Position numbers and translations under genes: made by a program
Notes under the pieces: model-generated
Databases searched by the model: none
What the model was told of the DNA's origin: nothing
Seen by the model: only the letters and a program-made list of their open reading frames with translations
Source: Bradyrhizobium zhengyangense
Lineage (GTDB): Bacteria; Pseudomonadota; Alphaproteobacteria; Rhizobiales; Xanthobacteraceae
Length of the DNA stretch: 64,000 nucleotides
NCBI RefSeq assembly: GCF_022012435.1
Contig: NZ_JAKLUA010000017.1
Coordinates: forward strand, 1 to 64,000
Direction of reading: 5' to 3'
Part shown: positions 16,549 to 24,770 of the stretch, piece after piece
How the letters are laid out: every line of letters starts with the position of its first letter
How positions within the stretch are numbered: the first letter of the stretch is position 1

Positions 16549-16564
16549 TAGCTTGATGGCTAAC
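16547..16564. promoter_or_regulatory. Inverted repeat over the transcription and translation start (probable ArsR operator)
   Basis: GTTAGC (16547-16552), six bases, GCTAAC (16559-16564) straddle the -10 end, predicted +1 and the ATG. A third GCTAAC half-site lies at 16509-16514, upstream of the -35. The spacing suits autorepression by the ArsR-type product. Confidence 0.5.
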
Positions 16565-16963
16565 CAATTATCCCAGCTCGACCAGGTCTTCGCAGCGCTC
16601 GCCGATCCGACGCGGCGCGCGATCGTGATGCGGCTTTGCGCCGGCGAGGCCTCGGTCGGCGAGCTCGCCGAGCCGTTCGAGATGGCCCTGCCGAGTTTCA
16701 TGAAGCACGTCCACGTGCTGGAGCTGAGCGGGCTCGTGCAGTCGGAGAAGTCCGGCCGCGTGCGAACCTGCCGCCTCAGCCCCGAGGCGCTCGTCGGTGC
16801 GGAAGACTGGTTCCAGCACCAGCGCGCGATCTGGGAGGCACGGCTCGACCGGTTCGAGGCTTACGTCATGAAGCTCAAGAAGGAGAGGGCGGCTGCCAAG
16901 CAGTCGTCCAAAGCGACCGAGAAGACCACCAACAAGCCAAGCAAACGGAAAGGTACTGAGTAA
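16556..16963 (+). CDS. ArsR-type winged-helix regulator
   Basis: This 135-residue protein has an N-terminal winged helix typical of the ArsR group paired with SRPBCC proteins (FAALADPTRRAIVMRL, then FMKHVHVLELSGLV as recognition helix). The C-terminus is a Lys-rich tail (about 105-135). It lacks the ELCVCDL metal site of ArsR/SmtB. The promoter's -10 ends eight bases before ATG 16556, so translation probably starts on a leaderless transcript; an upstream in-frame GTG at 16538 lies inside the promoter. Its stop overlaps the start of the SRPBCC gene by one base, so the two form an operon. Confidence 0.9.
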   Translation: MANQLSQLDQVFAALADPTRRAIVMRLCAGEASVGELAEPFEMALPSFMKHVHVLELSGLVQSEKSGRVRTCRLSPEALVGAEDWFQHQRAIWEARLDRFEAYVMKLKKERAAAKQSSKATEKTTNKPSKRKGTE

Positions 16964-17445
16964 TGACGAACGCTGCCCTGTCGCAATGGTCGATGGACCG
17001 CGAGATCGTGATGTCCCGCGTGATCGACGCGCCGCGTGATCTGGTGTTCGAGGCGTGGTCCGACCCAAAACATCTGCCGCAATGGTTCGGCCCGAAGGGC
17101 TTCAAGATCGAGACCTTCGAGATCGACGTGCGTGTCGGCGGCGTCTGGCGTTTCAACATGATCGGTCCCGATGGCACCATCTATGGGAACCGCATGCGCT
17201 TCCTCCGCATCGAGCGGCCGTCCTTCATGGAGATGTACCACGGCGACGATCAGGACGATGATCCCGGCATGTTCCGCTTCACCATCACATTCGCCGAGCA
17301 GGCCAACGGCAAGACCGTGCTGATGATGCGACAGCTGGCGGCGAGCACCGAGCAGCGCGACGGCATGATCGGCTTCGGCGCTGTCGAATACGGCTACCAG
17401 ACGCTGGACAAGCTCGCGGCCTATGTCGGTGGGTTGAAGAAATAG
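16963..17445 (+). CDS. SRPBCC (AHSA1-type) domain protein
   Basis: This 160-residue START/Bet v1-fold protein begins MSRVIDAPRDLVFEAWSDP and has QWFGPKGF, as in the AHSA1-like family that forms a hydrophobic cavity. It is translationally coupled to the ArsR-type gene, with ATG at 16963 on the last base of that stop. The ArsR-SRPBCC pair is a common arrangement in which the regulator controls the ligand-binding protein. The ligand is unknown. A hairpin at 17458-17485 follows. Confidence 0.92.
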   Translation: MTNAALSQWSMDREIVMSRVIDAPRDLVFEAWSDPKHLPQWFGPKGFKIETFEIDVRVGGVWRFNMIGPDGTIYGNRMRFLRIERPSFMEMYHGDDQDDDPGMFRFTITFAEQANGKTVLMMRQLAASTEQRDGMIGFGAVEYGYQTLDKLAAYVGGLKK

Positions 17446-17457
17446 CCCCGCGTGATT

Positions 17458-17485
17458 CGGGGGCGCCTTCGATATGGCGTCCCCG
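17458..17485 (+). terminator. Stem-loop after the ArsR-SRPBCC operon
   Basis: CGGGGGCGCC (17458-17467) pairs with GGCGTCCCCG (17476-17485), with one G-T pair and an 8-nt loop, just after the SRPBCC stop. There is no clear T-run. Confidence 0.5.
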
Positions 17486-17587
17486 GATTAAGCCTAGAAG
17501 CGCGGACGCCATCGCGATTATGACAGCGCGCTGGCGAATTATGACAGTGGCGTCACGCAGATTTTTGTCGCGTCGCGCTTCAGGTTT

Positions 17588-18481
17588 ATGACAGAATTGC
17601 TACCGTTGGATGTCAAGATGACTACGACGGAGCGGTTCATGTTGCAGTGGCAGGCACGGTCAAATCCCCTGGCGTGGTGGTGGGGGTCCCTGACGCTGGT
17701 CAGCGCTGCGAACATTCTCGTCTGGTTCATGCTGTACCGCGAGTTCTATCCGACCGTCGCCAGCAGCGTCGGCGGCGGCTCGGATATCGGATTGATGTTC
17801 CTGCTCTGCGCGGCCTATGTGTTCGGCTGTGCCTTCCGCTCGGTGCTGCCGCGCGCCGACGTGCAGCGCATCTGCCTGTTCGACACCTGGCTGTCGAGCG
17901 TGTTTGTCGGGCGCACGGTGGCAACCGTGGCCGAAGTCTGCTTCGCCGCGCAATGGGCGATCATCCTGCATCAGCTCGGTCGGATGACTGGCGCACAGAC
18001 CGCGGTGAACATCGCGCTCGTGATCGTGCCGATCATTGTCATCGCAGAGGGCTTCTCCTGGTACGCGGTGGTGACGACCAACTTCCTCTTCAACGCGATC
18101 GAGAACTCGCTCTGGGCGGTGACTTTCTTCCTCGCCGGCATCGCGCTGTGCCGCTTGACGCCGGAATTCCAGGGTGTGGTGCGCTGGGCGCTGATGTCCG
18201 GCATCGTCGGCATCGCCTGCTTCCTCGCCTTCCTCGTCACCGTCGACGTTCCCATGTATCTCAGCCGCTGGCGGGCAGGCCATGAAGAGGGCAACAAGCT
18301 CCTCGGCTTCCTCGAAGGCCTGCATGATGTCGCGACGCGATGGGTGGTGACCCACGACATCGCACACTGGAAGGGCGAGCTGACCTGGATGTTCCTGTAT
18401 TTCAGCGCCGCCGTGTGGTCGAGCCTGGCGCTCTGCGCGCTCTACGCCATGGAAGGCTATCTCACGCGGTACTTGGCCTGA
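17588..18481 (+). CDS. Polytopic membrane protein, hypothetical
   Basis: The product has 297 residues with about seven hydrophobic segments (around 28-50, 66-84, 112-130, 137-160, 170-187, 198-216 and 263-285). A charged loop RWRAGHEEGNKLLGF precedes the last segments. I do not recognise the family; histidines and glutamates in the terminal third (HDVATRWVVTHDIAHWKGE) could bind a metal or haem. An ATG ten codons later (17618) is an alternative start. It converges on the ABC binding-protein gene with a 3-bp gap. Confidence 0.8.
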   Translation: MTELLPLDVKMTTTERFMLQWQARSNPLAWWWGSLTLVSAANILVWFMLYREFYPTVASSVGGGSDIGLMFLLCAAYVFGCAFRSVLPRADVQRICLFDTWLSSVFVGRTVATVAEVCFAAQWAIILHQLGRMTGAQTAVNIALVIVPIIVIAEGFSWYAVVTTNFLFNAIENSLWAVTFFLAGIALCRLTPEFQGVVRWALMSGIVGIACFLAFLVTVDVPMYLSRWRAGHEEGNKLLGFLEGLHDVATRWVVTHDIAHWKGELTWMFLYFSAAVWSSLALCALYAMEGYLTRYLA

Positions 18482-18484
18482 AGG

Positions 18485-19693
18485 TTATTTCCCCACCAGG
18501 CTGCACTTGCTGCGGTCGAGCGGGCGGAAAGCCTCATCGGGCGGAATGGTCGCGACCAGCTTGACGAAATCCCACGGGCCCTTGGATTCCGCTGGCGTCT
18601 TGACCTGCACCAGATACAGATCATGCACCATGCGCTGGTCCTCGCGGATGCGGCCATTGGGCGTGTAGGCATCCGACACCGGCGTCGCCTTCATCTTCGC
18701 CATCACCGTGGCGCTGTCGTCCGAGTCCGTGTCCTTCACCGCTTGCAGATAGTGGCGCACGGCGGAGTACACGCCGGCCTGGATCTGCGAAGGCATCGCC
18801 TTGCGGCGCGCGTAGAACGCGTCGGAGAACTTTCGCGCCGCCGGTGAGACGTCCTCGAAGAACGAGGTGACGATGAGATCGCCGCGCGTCGCCTTCAGGC
18901 CGACCGCCTCGATGTCGACATTCTGGAACGACATCGGGACGATCTTGATGCCTTGATCGGCGAGGCCGAACTCCTCCGCCTGCTTGATCGCGGTGGCATT
19001 GTCGCCGGCGACATTGATCGCCAGGATCTTGGCGCCCGAGGACTGCGCCTGGAGCAGGAACGACGAGTAATCGGGCGTGCCGAGCTGCGCCTTGACGCTG
19101 CCGGCGACCTTACCGCCGAGTGCGGCGATACGGTCGCGCGCGGTCGCCTCGATGGAGTGGCCGAACGCGTAATCGCCGGTGATGAAGAACCACGGCTCCT
19201 TGCTGGTCTGCATGACTCCGGAGACGACGGCGGTCGCGGTGGAATAGGCGTCCTGGGTCCACTGCACGCTCGAGGGCGCGCATGCCTCATCGGTGAGTTG
19301 GTTGGCGCCCGCGCCGGAGACCAGGAAGATCTTTCCGTTGCCGCGCACCAGCTCCTGGACCGCGAGCGCCGCGCCCGAGCTGCCGCCATCGGCAATCGCC
19401 TGCACGCCGTCGCTGAACCATTTTCGCGCGAGCGAGGCGGCGAGATCAGGCTTGTTCTGATGATCGGCCTGCAAAATCTCGATCGGCTTGCCGTTGATCT
19501 TGCCCCCGAACTCCTCCGCCGCCATCCGCGCCGCCTCGACCGAGCCCGGGCCCATCGCGGTCGCGAAGATGCCGTTCATGTCGGTGAGGACGCCGATGCG
19601 GACAGCGTCGCCCTTGATCTCGGCGCGCGCGGCGCCTGCCAGCGCCAGTGTGATCAGCAGAATGGCAGTGGAGCGGGTGCGGATGGTGGCCAT
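18485..19693 (-). CDS. ABC transporter substrate-binding protein, Leu/Ile/Val-binding family
   Basis: This 402-residue periplasmic protein has a signal peptide (about 1-23, LALAGAARA) and the type I binding-protein fold of the branched-chain amino acid (HAAT) family, with VRIGVLTDMNG and EIKGDAVR at the mature start. ATG 19693 is preceded by AGGA at a 6-nt spacing. It is the last gene of a minus-strand operon with an FAH-family hydrolase and a flavin hydroxylase, so its ligand is probably an aromatic acid; members of this family do bind aromatic carboxylates. The permease and ATPase are not in the window. Confidence 0.9.
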   Translation of the reverse strand: MATIRTRSTAILLITLALAGAARAEIKGDAVRIGVLTDMNGIFATAMGPGSVEAARMAAEEFGGKINGKPIEILQADHQNKPDLAASLARKWFSDGVQAIADGGSSGAALAVQELVRGNGKIFLVSGAGANQLTDEACAPSSVQWTQDAYSTATAVVSGVMQTSKEPWFFITGDYAFGHSIEATARDRIAALGGKVAGSVKAQLGTPDYSSFLLQAQSSGAKILAINVAGDNATAIKQAEEFGLADQGIKIVPMSFQNVDIEAVGLKATRGDLIVTSFFEDVSPAARKFSDAFYARRKAMPSQIQAGVYSAVRHYLQAVKDTDSDDSATVMAKMKATPVSDAYTPNGRIREDQRMVHDLYLVQVKTPAESKGPWDFVKLVATIPPDEAFRPLDRSKCSLVGK

Positions 19694-19734
19694 GGGGTTT
19701 CCTGATTTTATCGTTGATGGATCGGTCGCAGCGG

Positions 19735-20586
19735 TCAGTCCGCCTCGGCGATGACCTTGTTGCGCAAGATGCCGATGCCGGAGATTTCGACCTCGACGAT
19801 GTCGCCGGGCCGCATCCACAAAGGCGGCGTGCGCTTGGCGCCGACGCCGCCTGGCGTGCCTGTCACGATGACGTCGCCGGGAACGAGCGGGCAGATCGTC
19901 GAGATGTAGGCGATCAACTCGGGGATGCCTGTGATCAGGAGGTCCGTCGTCGTGTCCTGCACCACGCTGCCGTTGAGGCGCGTCTGAAGTCTGAGTTTTG
20001 ACGGATCGGGAATCTCGTCCGCCGTCACCAGCCAGGGACCGAAGCTGCCGCTCTCCGCAAAGGTCTTGCCGGAGAGGAACTGGCTGGTGTGACGCTGCCA
20101 ATCGCGGATGCTGCCCTCGTTATAGCACGCATAGCCGGCGACATATTCAAGTGCACGGCTCGCGGGGATGTGCCGGCCGCCCTTGCCGATCACGAGCGCA
20201 AGCTCGCCTTCGTAGTCGAAATCGTCGCTGACCCCTGGCTTCACGATCGGTTGGAGATGGCCGACCTGGCTGCACGGGAAACGGACGAACAGCGCCGGCT
20301 TCTCGGTGACGGTGCGGCCGGTCTCGGCGACGTGGTCGCGATAGTTGAGGCCGACGCAGATGATCTTGCCGGGATCGGGGATGACAGGCGCGAAGCTGAT
20401 CGCGTCGAGCGGATGATCTGGCGCGGTGGACGCAACCAGCTTTGCAGCTTCGGCAACGCGGCCGCTTTCGAGCAACTGCCGCAGGGTGGTGCATCCTGCC
20501 ATGCGCGTGCCGAGATCGACCACGCCATTGTCCTTGACGGCTCCAAAGGAGGCGCGGCCGTTGGCGATGAAAGAGAGCAGCTTCAT
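19735..20586 (-). CDS. Fumarylacetoacetate hydrolase family protein
   Basis: This 283-residue FAH-fold enzyme has a short N-terminal domain (about 1-65). The catalytic domain has CVGLNYRDHVAE, the metal ligands in FDYEGELALVIGK, and VIVTGTPGGVGAKRTPP. Such enzymes hydrolyse acylpyruvates or hydrate/decarboxylate 2-oxo-enoic acids from meta-cleavage. It lies 18 bp after the flavin hydroxylase gene and 41 bp before the binding protein, which supports a role in aromatic ring-fission product breakdown. Confidence 0.92.
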   Translation of the reverse strand: MKLLSFIANGRASFGAVKDNGVVDLGTRMAGCTTLRQLLESGRVAEAAKLVASTAPDHPLDAISFAPVIPDPGKIICVGLNYRDHVAETGRTVTEKPALFVRFPCSQVGHLQPIVKPGVSDDFDYEGELALVIGKGGRHIPASRALEYVAGYACYNEGSIRDWQRHTSQFLSGKTFAESGSFGPWLVTADEIPDPSKLRLQTRLNGSVVQDTTTDLLITGIPELIAYISTICPLVPGDVIVTGTPGGVGAKRTPPLWMRPGDIVEVEISGIGILRNKVIAEAD

Positions 20587-20604
20587 GGGATATCCTGTGT
20601 TCGG

Positions 20605-22101
20605 TCAGGCCGCGGACGGCACATGGATGGGAGGCGCAATCGTGGCAATGAGCCGGTCGAGCTCGGCATCGTTGCGGGCGGCGCCGGGGATGTAGCGGTC
20701 GGGACGAACGAGCGCGGCCGCGATGCCGTGCTCGCGCAGCCAAGGGCCGATGCCTTCGGCATCGTCGCTGGTGAGGATGTTGATTCCTGCCCGTGGATGA
20801 GCGAAGCGCGTGGCGCTCTCGACGATCAGCAGGTGGCTGTAACCGATCCGGTCGTCGCTGCGGCTGCCGTCCTTCAGGGTGAACTGCGGGGCGAGATGTC
20901 CGGCGAGGGGAAGATCGCCAAGCACAAGCCCGGGACCGAGCAGGGGCTTCTTCACCTCGAGCTTTACGGGCGCATTCTCGCGCGGCTGCCCGGCGGCGAG
21001 GCCGGCCTCGATCGCCTTGGTGTTGATGACGCCGCCGAGGCGGATTGCGAGCTCGATGAACTCGCGGACATGCGGCTGGCGTTCGCTTTGATAGGTGTCG
21101 AGCAGGCTGGCATCGGCGCCGCCGCGAATCACGCTCGCCAGCTTCCACGCAAGATTGGCGGCATCGCGGATGCCGGCGCACATGCCTTGGCCGAGGAAGG
21201 GCGGGGTCTGGTGCGCGGAATCGCCCGCAAGCAGCAGCCGGCCGTTCCGCCATTGTTGCGCGATGATGGAATGAAAGGTGTAGACCGCAGCGCGCTCGAG
21301 CTCGGCGTCGTCAGGCGTGATCCAGCGCGACAGCAGTTCCCAGACCTTTGTAGGCTGCGCGACGTCGTTCGAATCCTCGTCGGGGAGAACCGTGATCTCC
21401 CAGCGCCTCCGCGAGCCGGTGCCGCGGACATAGGTCGCCGGCCGGCGCGGATCGCAATGCTGAAGGCTGTAGTCGCCGAGATCGTCGCGCTCGCGCTTGA
21501 GCAGGACGTCGATCACCAGCCACCGCTCGTGAAAGCCGAGATCGTCCATGCCGGAGCCGATGACGCGGCGCACCAGAGATCGCGCGCCGTCGCAGCCGAT
21601 GACATAGCTGGCGCGGACCTCGCTGAGCTGGCCGTTGGAGAGGTCCTCGTAGCGGACCCGCACGCCGTTCTCGTCCTGATCTAGCGCGAAGACGTCGCAG
21701 CGGCTGCGCAAGCTGACGTGGGGCCAGCGGGCGAGGCCTGCGATCAGCACGTCCTCGAGATCGGGCTGGTGGAAGCGATAGCTGAGATTCCAGCCCATCG
21801 GCGTCAGCGTCTGCGGCCGCGACCAGTCCAGCAGCATCTTCCCGTCGGCATCGAGGAACAGCATCCCTGGGCTGAGGATAACGTGTGGCAGGACCGCATC
21901 GGCAAGGCCAATGGTCTGGAACACGCGCATGCATTCGTCGTCGAAATGCACCGCGCGCGGCAGGTGATAGGTCCGCGCCTCGCGCTCCAGTACCAGCGTA
22001 CGCAGGCCGCAAAGGCCGAGCAGATTGGCCAGCGTGGCGCCGACCGGGCCCCGGCCGACAATCACGACGTCAAACTCTTCAGGTCCGGATTTATCTTGCA
22101 T
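20605..22101 (-). CDS. FAD-dependent aromatic hydroxylase, MhpA-like
   Basis: This 498-residue class A flavoprotein monooxygenase has the FAD dinucleotide site DVVIVGRGPVGATLA (an Arg replaces the usual Ala), the DG motif YVIGCDGARSLVR and the GD motif LLAGDSAHQTPPFLGQGM. It resembles 3-(3-hydroxyphenyl)propionate hydroxylases, which use NAD(P)H and O2 to make a catechol. A C-terminal thioredoxin-like extension (about 390-498) is typical. It leads the FAH/binding-protein genes and follows the IclR regulator by 72 bp. Two upstream in-frame ATGs exist; I chose the third by alignment to DVVIVG. Confidence 0.9.
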   Translation of the reverse strand: MQDKSGPEEFDVVIVGRGPVGATLANLLGLCGLRTLVLEREARTYHLPRAVHFDDECMRVFQTIGLADAVLPHVILSPGMLFLDADGKMLLDWSRPQTLTPMGWNLSYRFHQPDLEDVLIAGLARWPHVSLRSRCDVFALDQDENGVRVRYEDLSNGQLSEVRASYVIGCDGARSLVRRVIGSGMDDLGFHERWLVIDVLLKRERDDLGDYSLQHCDPRRPATYVRGTGSRRRWEITVLPDEDSNDVAQPTKVWELLSRWITPDDAELERAAVYTFHSIIAQQWRNGRLLLAGDSAHQTPPFLGQGMCAGIRDAANLAWKLASVIRGGADASLLDTYQSERQPHVREFIELAIRLGGVINTKAIEAGLAAGQPRENAPVKLEVKKPLLGPGLVLGDLPLAGHLAPQFTLKDGSRSDDRIGYSHLLIVESATRFAHPRAGINILTSDDAEGIGPWLREHGIAAALVRPDRYIPGAARNDAELDRLIATIAPPIHVPSAA

Positions 22102-22173
22102 GGGGTATCTCTTCCCCATCAGCTGCCACCGCTTCAACGGCGTCGGCCGAAGTGTCCGCCCAGCGGACGGCCC

Positions 22174-22965
22174 CTAGACCTCGACCGGAATGGCCGCAGC
22201 TGTCTCCTGAAGCTGGCTGACGAATTGCGCCGTTGCTTCCTCGATGCTCAGCGCCGAGCGGATCCAGATGATGGAGATGCAGCCGTAGACCGCACCGTTC
22301 CGCACGATCGGGACGGCGATCGATGCCGTCTTCGGATTGTATTCGCCCTCGCTGCGAATTGCGTATCCCCGCGCCTGCGTCTCCGCGATCATCTGGTCGA
22401 GCCGGCCCTGGTCGAGGAAGGGACGGTCGTCGGCTTCGTCGATGCGGCGGAGATGGCTGACAATGAGGTCGCGCTCGCGCGCGGGGCAGGCGGCGAGATA
22501 GGCGCGGCCGGCAGACGTCCGCAGCATCGGCAGGCGCTTGCCGATCATGCCGCGGTCGATCGAGAGCGGGCTGCGGGAATGCGTGGTCTCCTGCACCACC
22601 ATCGCGGCGTTCTCGTAAGTGGAGAGATCTACCGGCCAGACCAGGGTCTTGCTGAGCTCGGCGAGATAAGGGGCTGCCGCCTGGCAGATCACCACGCCGG
22701 GGTCGTAGCCATCGCCAAGGCTCAAGGCGAGCCGGGTGACGCGAAAGCGGTCGTCGCTGGCGCTACGGGCGACATAGCCGAGTTCCTCCAGCGTTTCGAG
22801 CAGGCGATAGACGGTCGGGCGAGGCAGGTCGAGTGCGCGGGCGACGTCGCCGGCGCGAATGCCGCCGGAGCGGTTGATCTCCTGCAGCACGTCCAGCCCG
22901 CGCTTGAAGGCGCGGACGCCCTCCGACTGCCTGGGCTGGCTGGTCCGCGTCCGCTCCTTGGACAC
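22174..22965 (-). CDS. IclR family transcriptional regulator
   Basis: This 263-residue protein has an N-terminal winged helix (about 17-80, with RAFKRGLDVLQEIN and LPRPTVYRLLETLEELGYV) and a C-terminal GAF-like effector domain (about 95-255, ending AAIPVEV). The start is GTG at 22965 with GGGAG upstream. It lies between the hydroxylase operon (same strand) and the divergent extradiol dioxygenase, as MhpR-type regulators do, so it probably controls both using an aromatic effector. Confidence 0.92.
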   Translation of the reverse strand: MSKERTRTSQPRQSEGVRAFKRGLDVLQEINRSGGIRAGDVARALDLPRPTVYRLLETLEELGYVARSASDDRFRVTRLALSLGDGYDPGVVICQAAAPYLAELSKTLVWPVDLSTYENAAMVVQETTHSRSPLSIDRGMIGKRLPMLRTSAGRAYLAACPARERDLIVSHLRRIDEADDRPFLDQGRLDQMIAETQARGYAIRSEGEYNPKTASIAVPIVRNGAVYGCISIIWIRSALSIEEATAQFVSQLQETAAAIPVEV

Positions 22966-23111
22966 TTGGTGTTTTCTCCCTTGTGGCGCACGACGGCGCG
23001 ACTATCGTCCTTGCAAACGCGAAGCGATTGCGTGATGCACCGTAGGATCGCGCGCGACCGGTATCAAGTTCGCCGCACTGCGGCGAAGGCGATGCTCTCG
23101 GGAGGAATTCG

Positions 23112-24095
23112 ATGGAAATCACCGCGCTCGGCTATATCGGCATCAATTCGTCGCAGCTCGATCAGTGGGGCCAGATGGCGACGGGCCTGCTCGGCATGCA
23201 GCAGGTCGACCGTGGTGGCAAGACGCGCGCCTTCCGCATGGACGATCGCAAGCAGCGCCTGATCGTCGATGGCAGCAACGATGCCGGCCTTGCGGTGATG
23301 GGTTGGGAGGTTTCTTCGACCGCGGAGCTGGACCACCTGGCGGGCCGGCTGGAAAGCCATGGCGTCAAGGTCTCGCGCGGCTCGCGCGCTCTCGCCGACG
23401 AGCGGCATGTCGCCGAGCTGATTACATTCGCTGATCCCTCCGGCAACCGGCTGGAGGCCTTCTGCAAGCCTGAGCTTGCGAGTGAGCCGTTCAAGCCGGG
23501 CCGTCCCATCTCCGGTTTCCGCACCGGTGCGCTCGGCATGGGACACGTGGTGCTCAATGTCGAGGATGTCGAACCGCTGCTGCCGTTCTATCGCGATGTG
23601 CTCGGCTTCCATGTCTCCGATTTCGGGCTGAAGCCCTACGGCCTCTATTTCTTCCACGTCAATGGCCGCCACCACTCCTTTGCGATGGTCGGCTCGGGTC
23701 GCAAGGCGCTGCATCACTTCATGGTCGAGCTCGGCAGCCTCGACGATGTCGGGCAGGGTTACGACCTCGCGCAGCTCGAAGACGGCCGCGTCGTCTATAC
23801 GCTGGGCCGGCACACCAACGACCACATGACATCGTTCTATGTGAACACGCCATCCGGCTTCTTCATCGAATATGGCTGGGGCGGGCGCATCATCGATCCC
23901 CAGACCTGGCGGCCGCACGAGACCTTTGATGGTCCGTCGCTATGGGGACATGAGCGGCTCAACATGCCGGAAGAGCAGCGCAAACGTCTGCGCGAGATGC
24001 GGATGGATGCGGCCGCGCGGGGCGTGCGTGTTCCCGATCCGCGCGTACCGCCGCTGAACTGCGCCTGGTTGGATCAGGTGGTCGCGCGCGAATGA
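23112..24095 (+). CDS. Type I extradiol ring-cleavage dioxygenase (BphC-like, two VOC domains)
   Basis: This 327-residue protein has two vicinal-oxygen-chelate domains (about 1-125 and 140-290). The Fe(II) facial triad is visible as His145 (LGMGHVVLN), His202 (LHHFMVE) and Glu253 (FFIEYGWGG). Second-sphere His234 and His238 (LGRHTNDHMTSFY) are also kept. It would open a catechol by meta cleavage. AGGAG precedes the ATG. It is divergent from the IclR gene; with the hydroxylase and FAH protein it gives hydroxylation, ring opening and side-product hydrolysis. Confidence 0.93.
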   Translation: MEITALGYIGINSSQLDQWGQMATGLLGMQQVDRGGKTRAFRMDDRKQRLIVDGSNDAGLAVMGWEVSSTAELDHLAGRLESHGVKVSRGSRALADERHVAELITFADPSGNRLEAFCKPELASEPFKPGRPISGFRTGALGMGHVVLNVEDVEPLLPFYRDVLGFHVSDFGLKPYGLYFFHVNGRHHSFAMVGSGRKALHHFMVELGSLDDVGQGYDLAQLEDGRVVYTLGRHTNDHMTSFYVNTPSGFFIEYGWGGRIIDPQTWRPHETFDGPSLWGHERLNMPEEQRKRLREMRMDAAARGVRVPDPRVPPLNCAWLDQVVARE

Positions 24096-24116
24096 TCGGC
24101 CGTTTCCCGGCCTCGC

Positions 24117-24770
24117 TCAGGCCTCGCCGAGATCGGGCGCCGTCAGAATCCCCTGGCGCAGCGCTAATCGGACCAGCTCGATGTCGGAGCCGACGCCGAG
24201 CTTGTCCTTGATCAGCGAATGCAGATTCGCGACCGTCTTCGGACTGACGTGGAGTGTCTCGGCGATCTCCTCGTTCGTGTTCTCGGCGAGCAGCAGCCGT
24301 AACACCTCGAATTCGCGCGGCGTGAGGACATCGGCGGCCGAGCTCTCGCCGCTGATCCGGCTCAGCGCAAGCTCGTGGTCGATGTCGGGGCTGATCGCGA
24401 TCTTGCCGGCGAGCACATCCATCACGGCGCGCACCAGCGTCTCGGGCGGGCTGGTCTTGGTGACGTAGCCTCTCGCGCCGGCGCGGATCGCCTGTACGGC
24501 AAAGCCGGCATTCTCGTGCATGGTGAAGACGAGGATCTTGGCCGCCTTGTCCCATTGCCTGATGCGCCTGACGGCCTCGACGCCGCCGATGCCGGGCATG
24601 CTGAGATCCATGATGACGAGATCGGGCGCCTCCGACTTGAACAGGCGATAGGCCTCGGCCCCGTCGCCGGCCTCGGCGATGACGCGCAGGCCCGGCTGCT
24701 TCTGGAGCACGGAACGATAGCCTTCGCGAACGACCGAATGGTCGTCGACCAGCAGGATGGTCGCGGTCAT
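24117..24770 (-). CDS. NarL/FixJ-type response regulator
   Basis: This 217-residue protein has a receiver domain (1-120) with phospho-acceptor Asp55 (LVIMDLSMPG) and acidic Asp9/Asp10, and a LuxR-type HTH (about 145-205, LTPREFEVLRLLLAENTNEE). Its ATG overlaps the stop of the upstream kinase gene (ATGA, 24770-24767), so the pair is coupled. It is convergent with the extradiol dioxygenase. The target genes are unknown; the divergent DUF3280-type gene is a candidate. Confidence 0.94.
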   Translation of the reverse strand: MTATILLVDDHSVVREGYRSVLQKQPGLRVIAEAGDGAEAYRLFKSEAPDLVIMDLSMPGIGGVEAVRRIRQWDKAAKILVFTMHENAGFAVQAIRAGARGYVTKTSPPETLVRAVMDVLAGKIAISPDIDHELALSRISGESSAADVLTPREFEVLRLLLAENTNEEIAETLHVSPKTVANLHSLIKDKLGVGSDIELVRLALRQGILTAPDLGEA

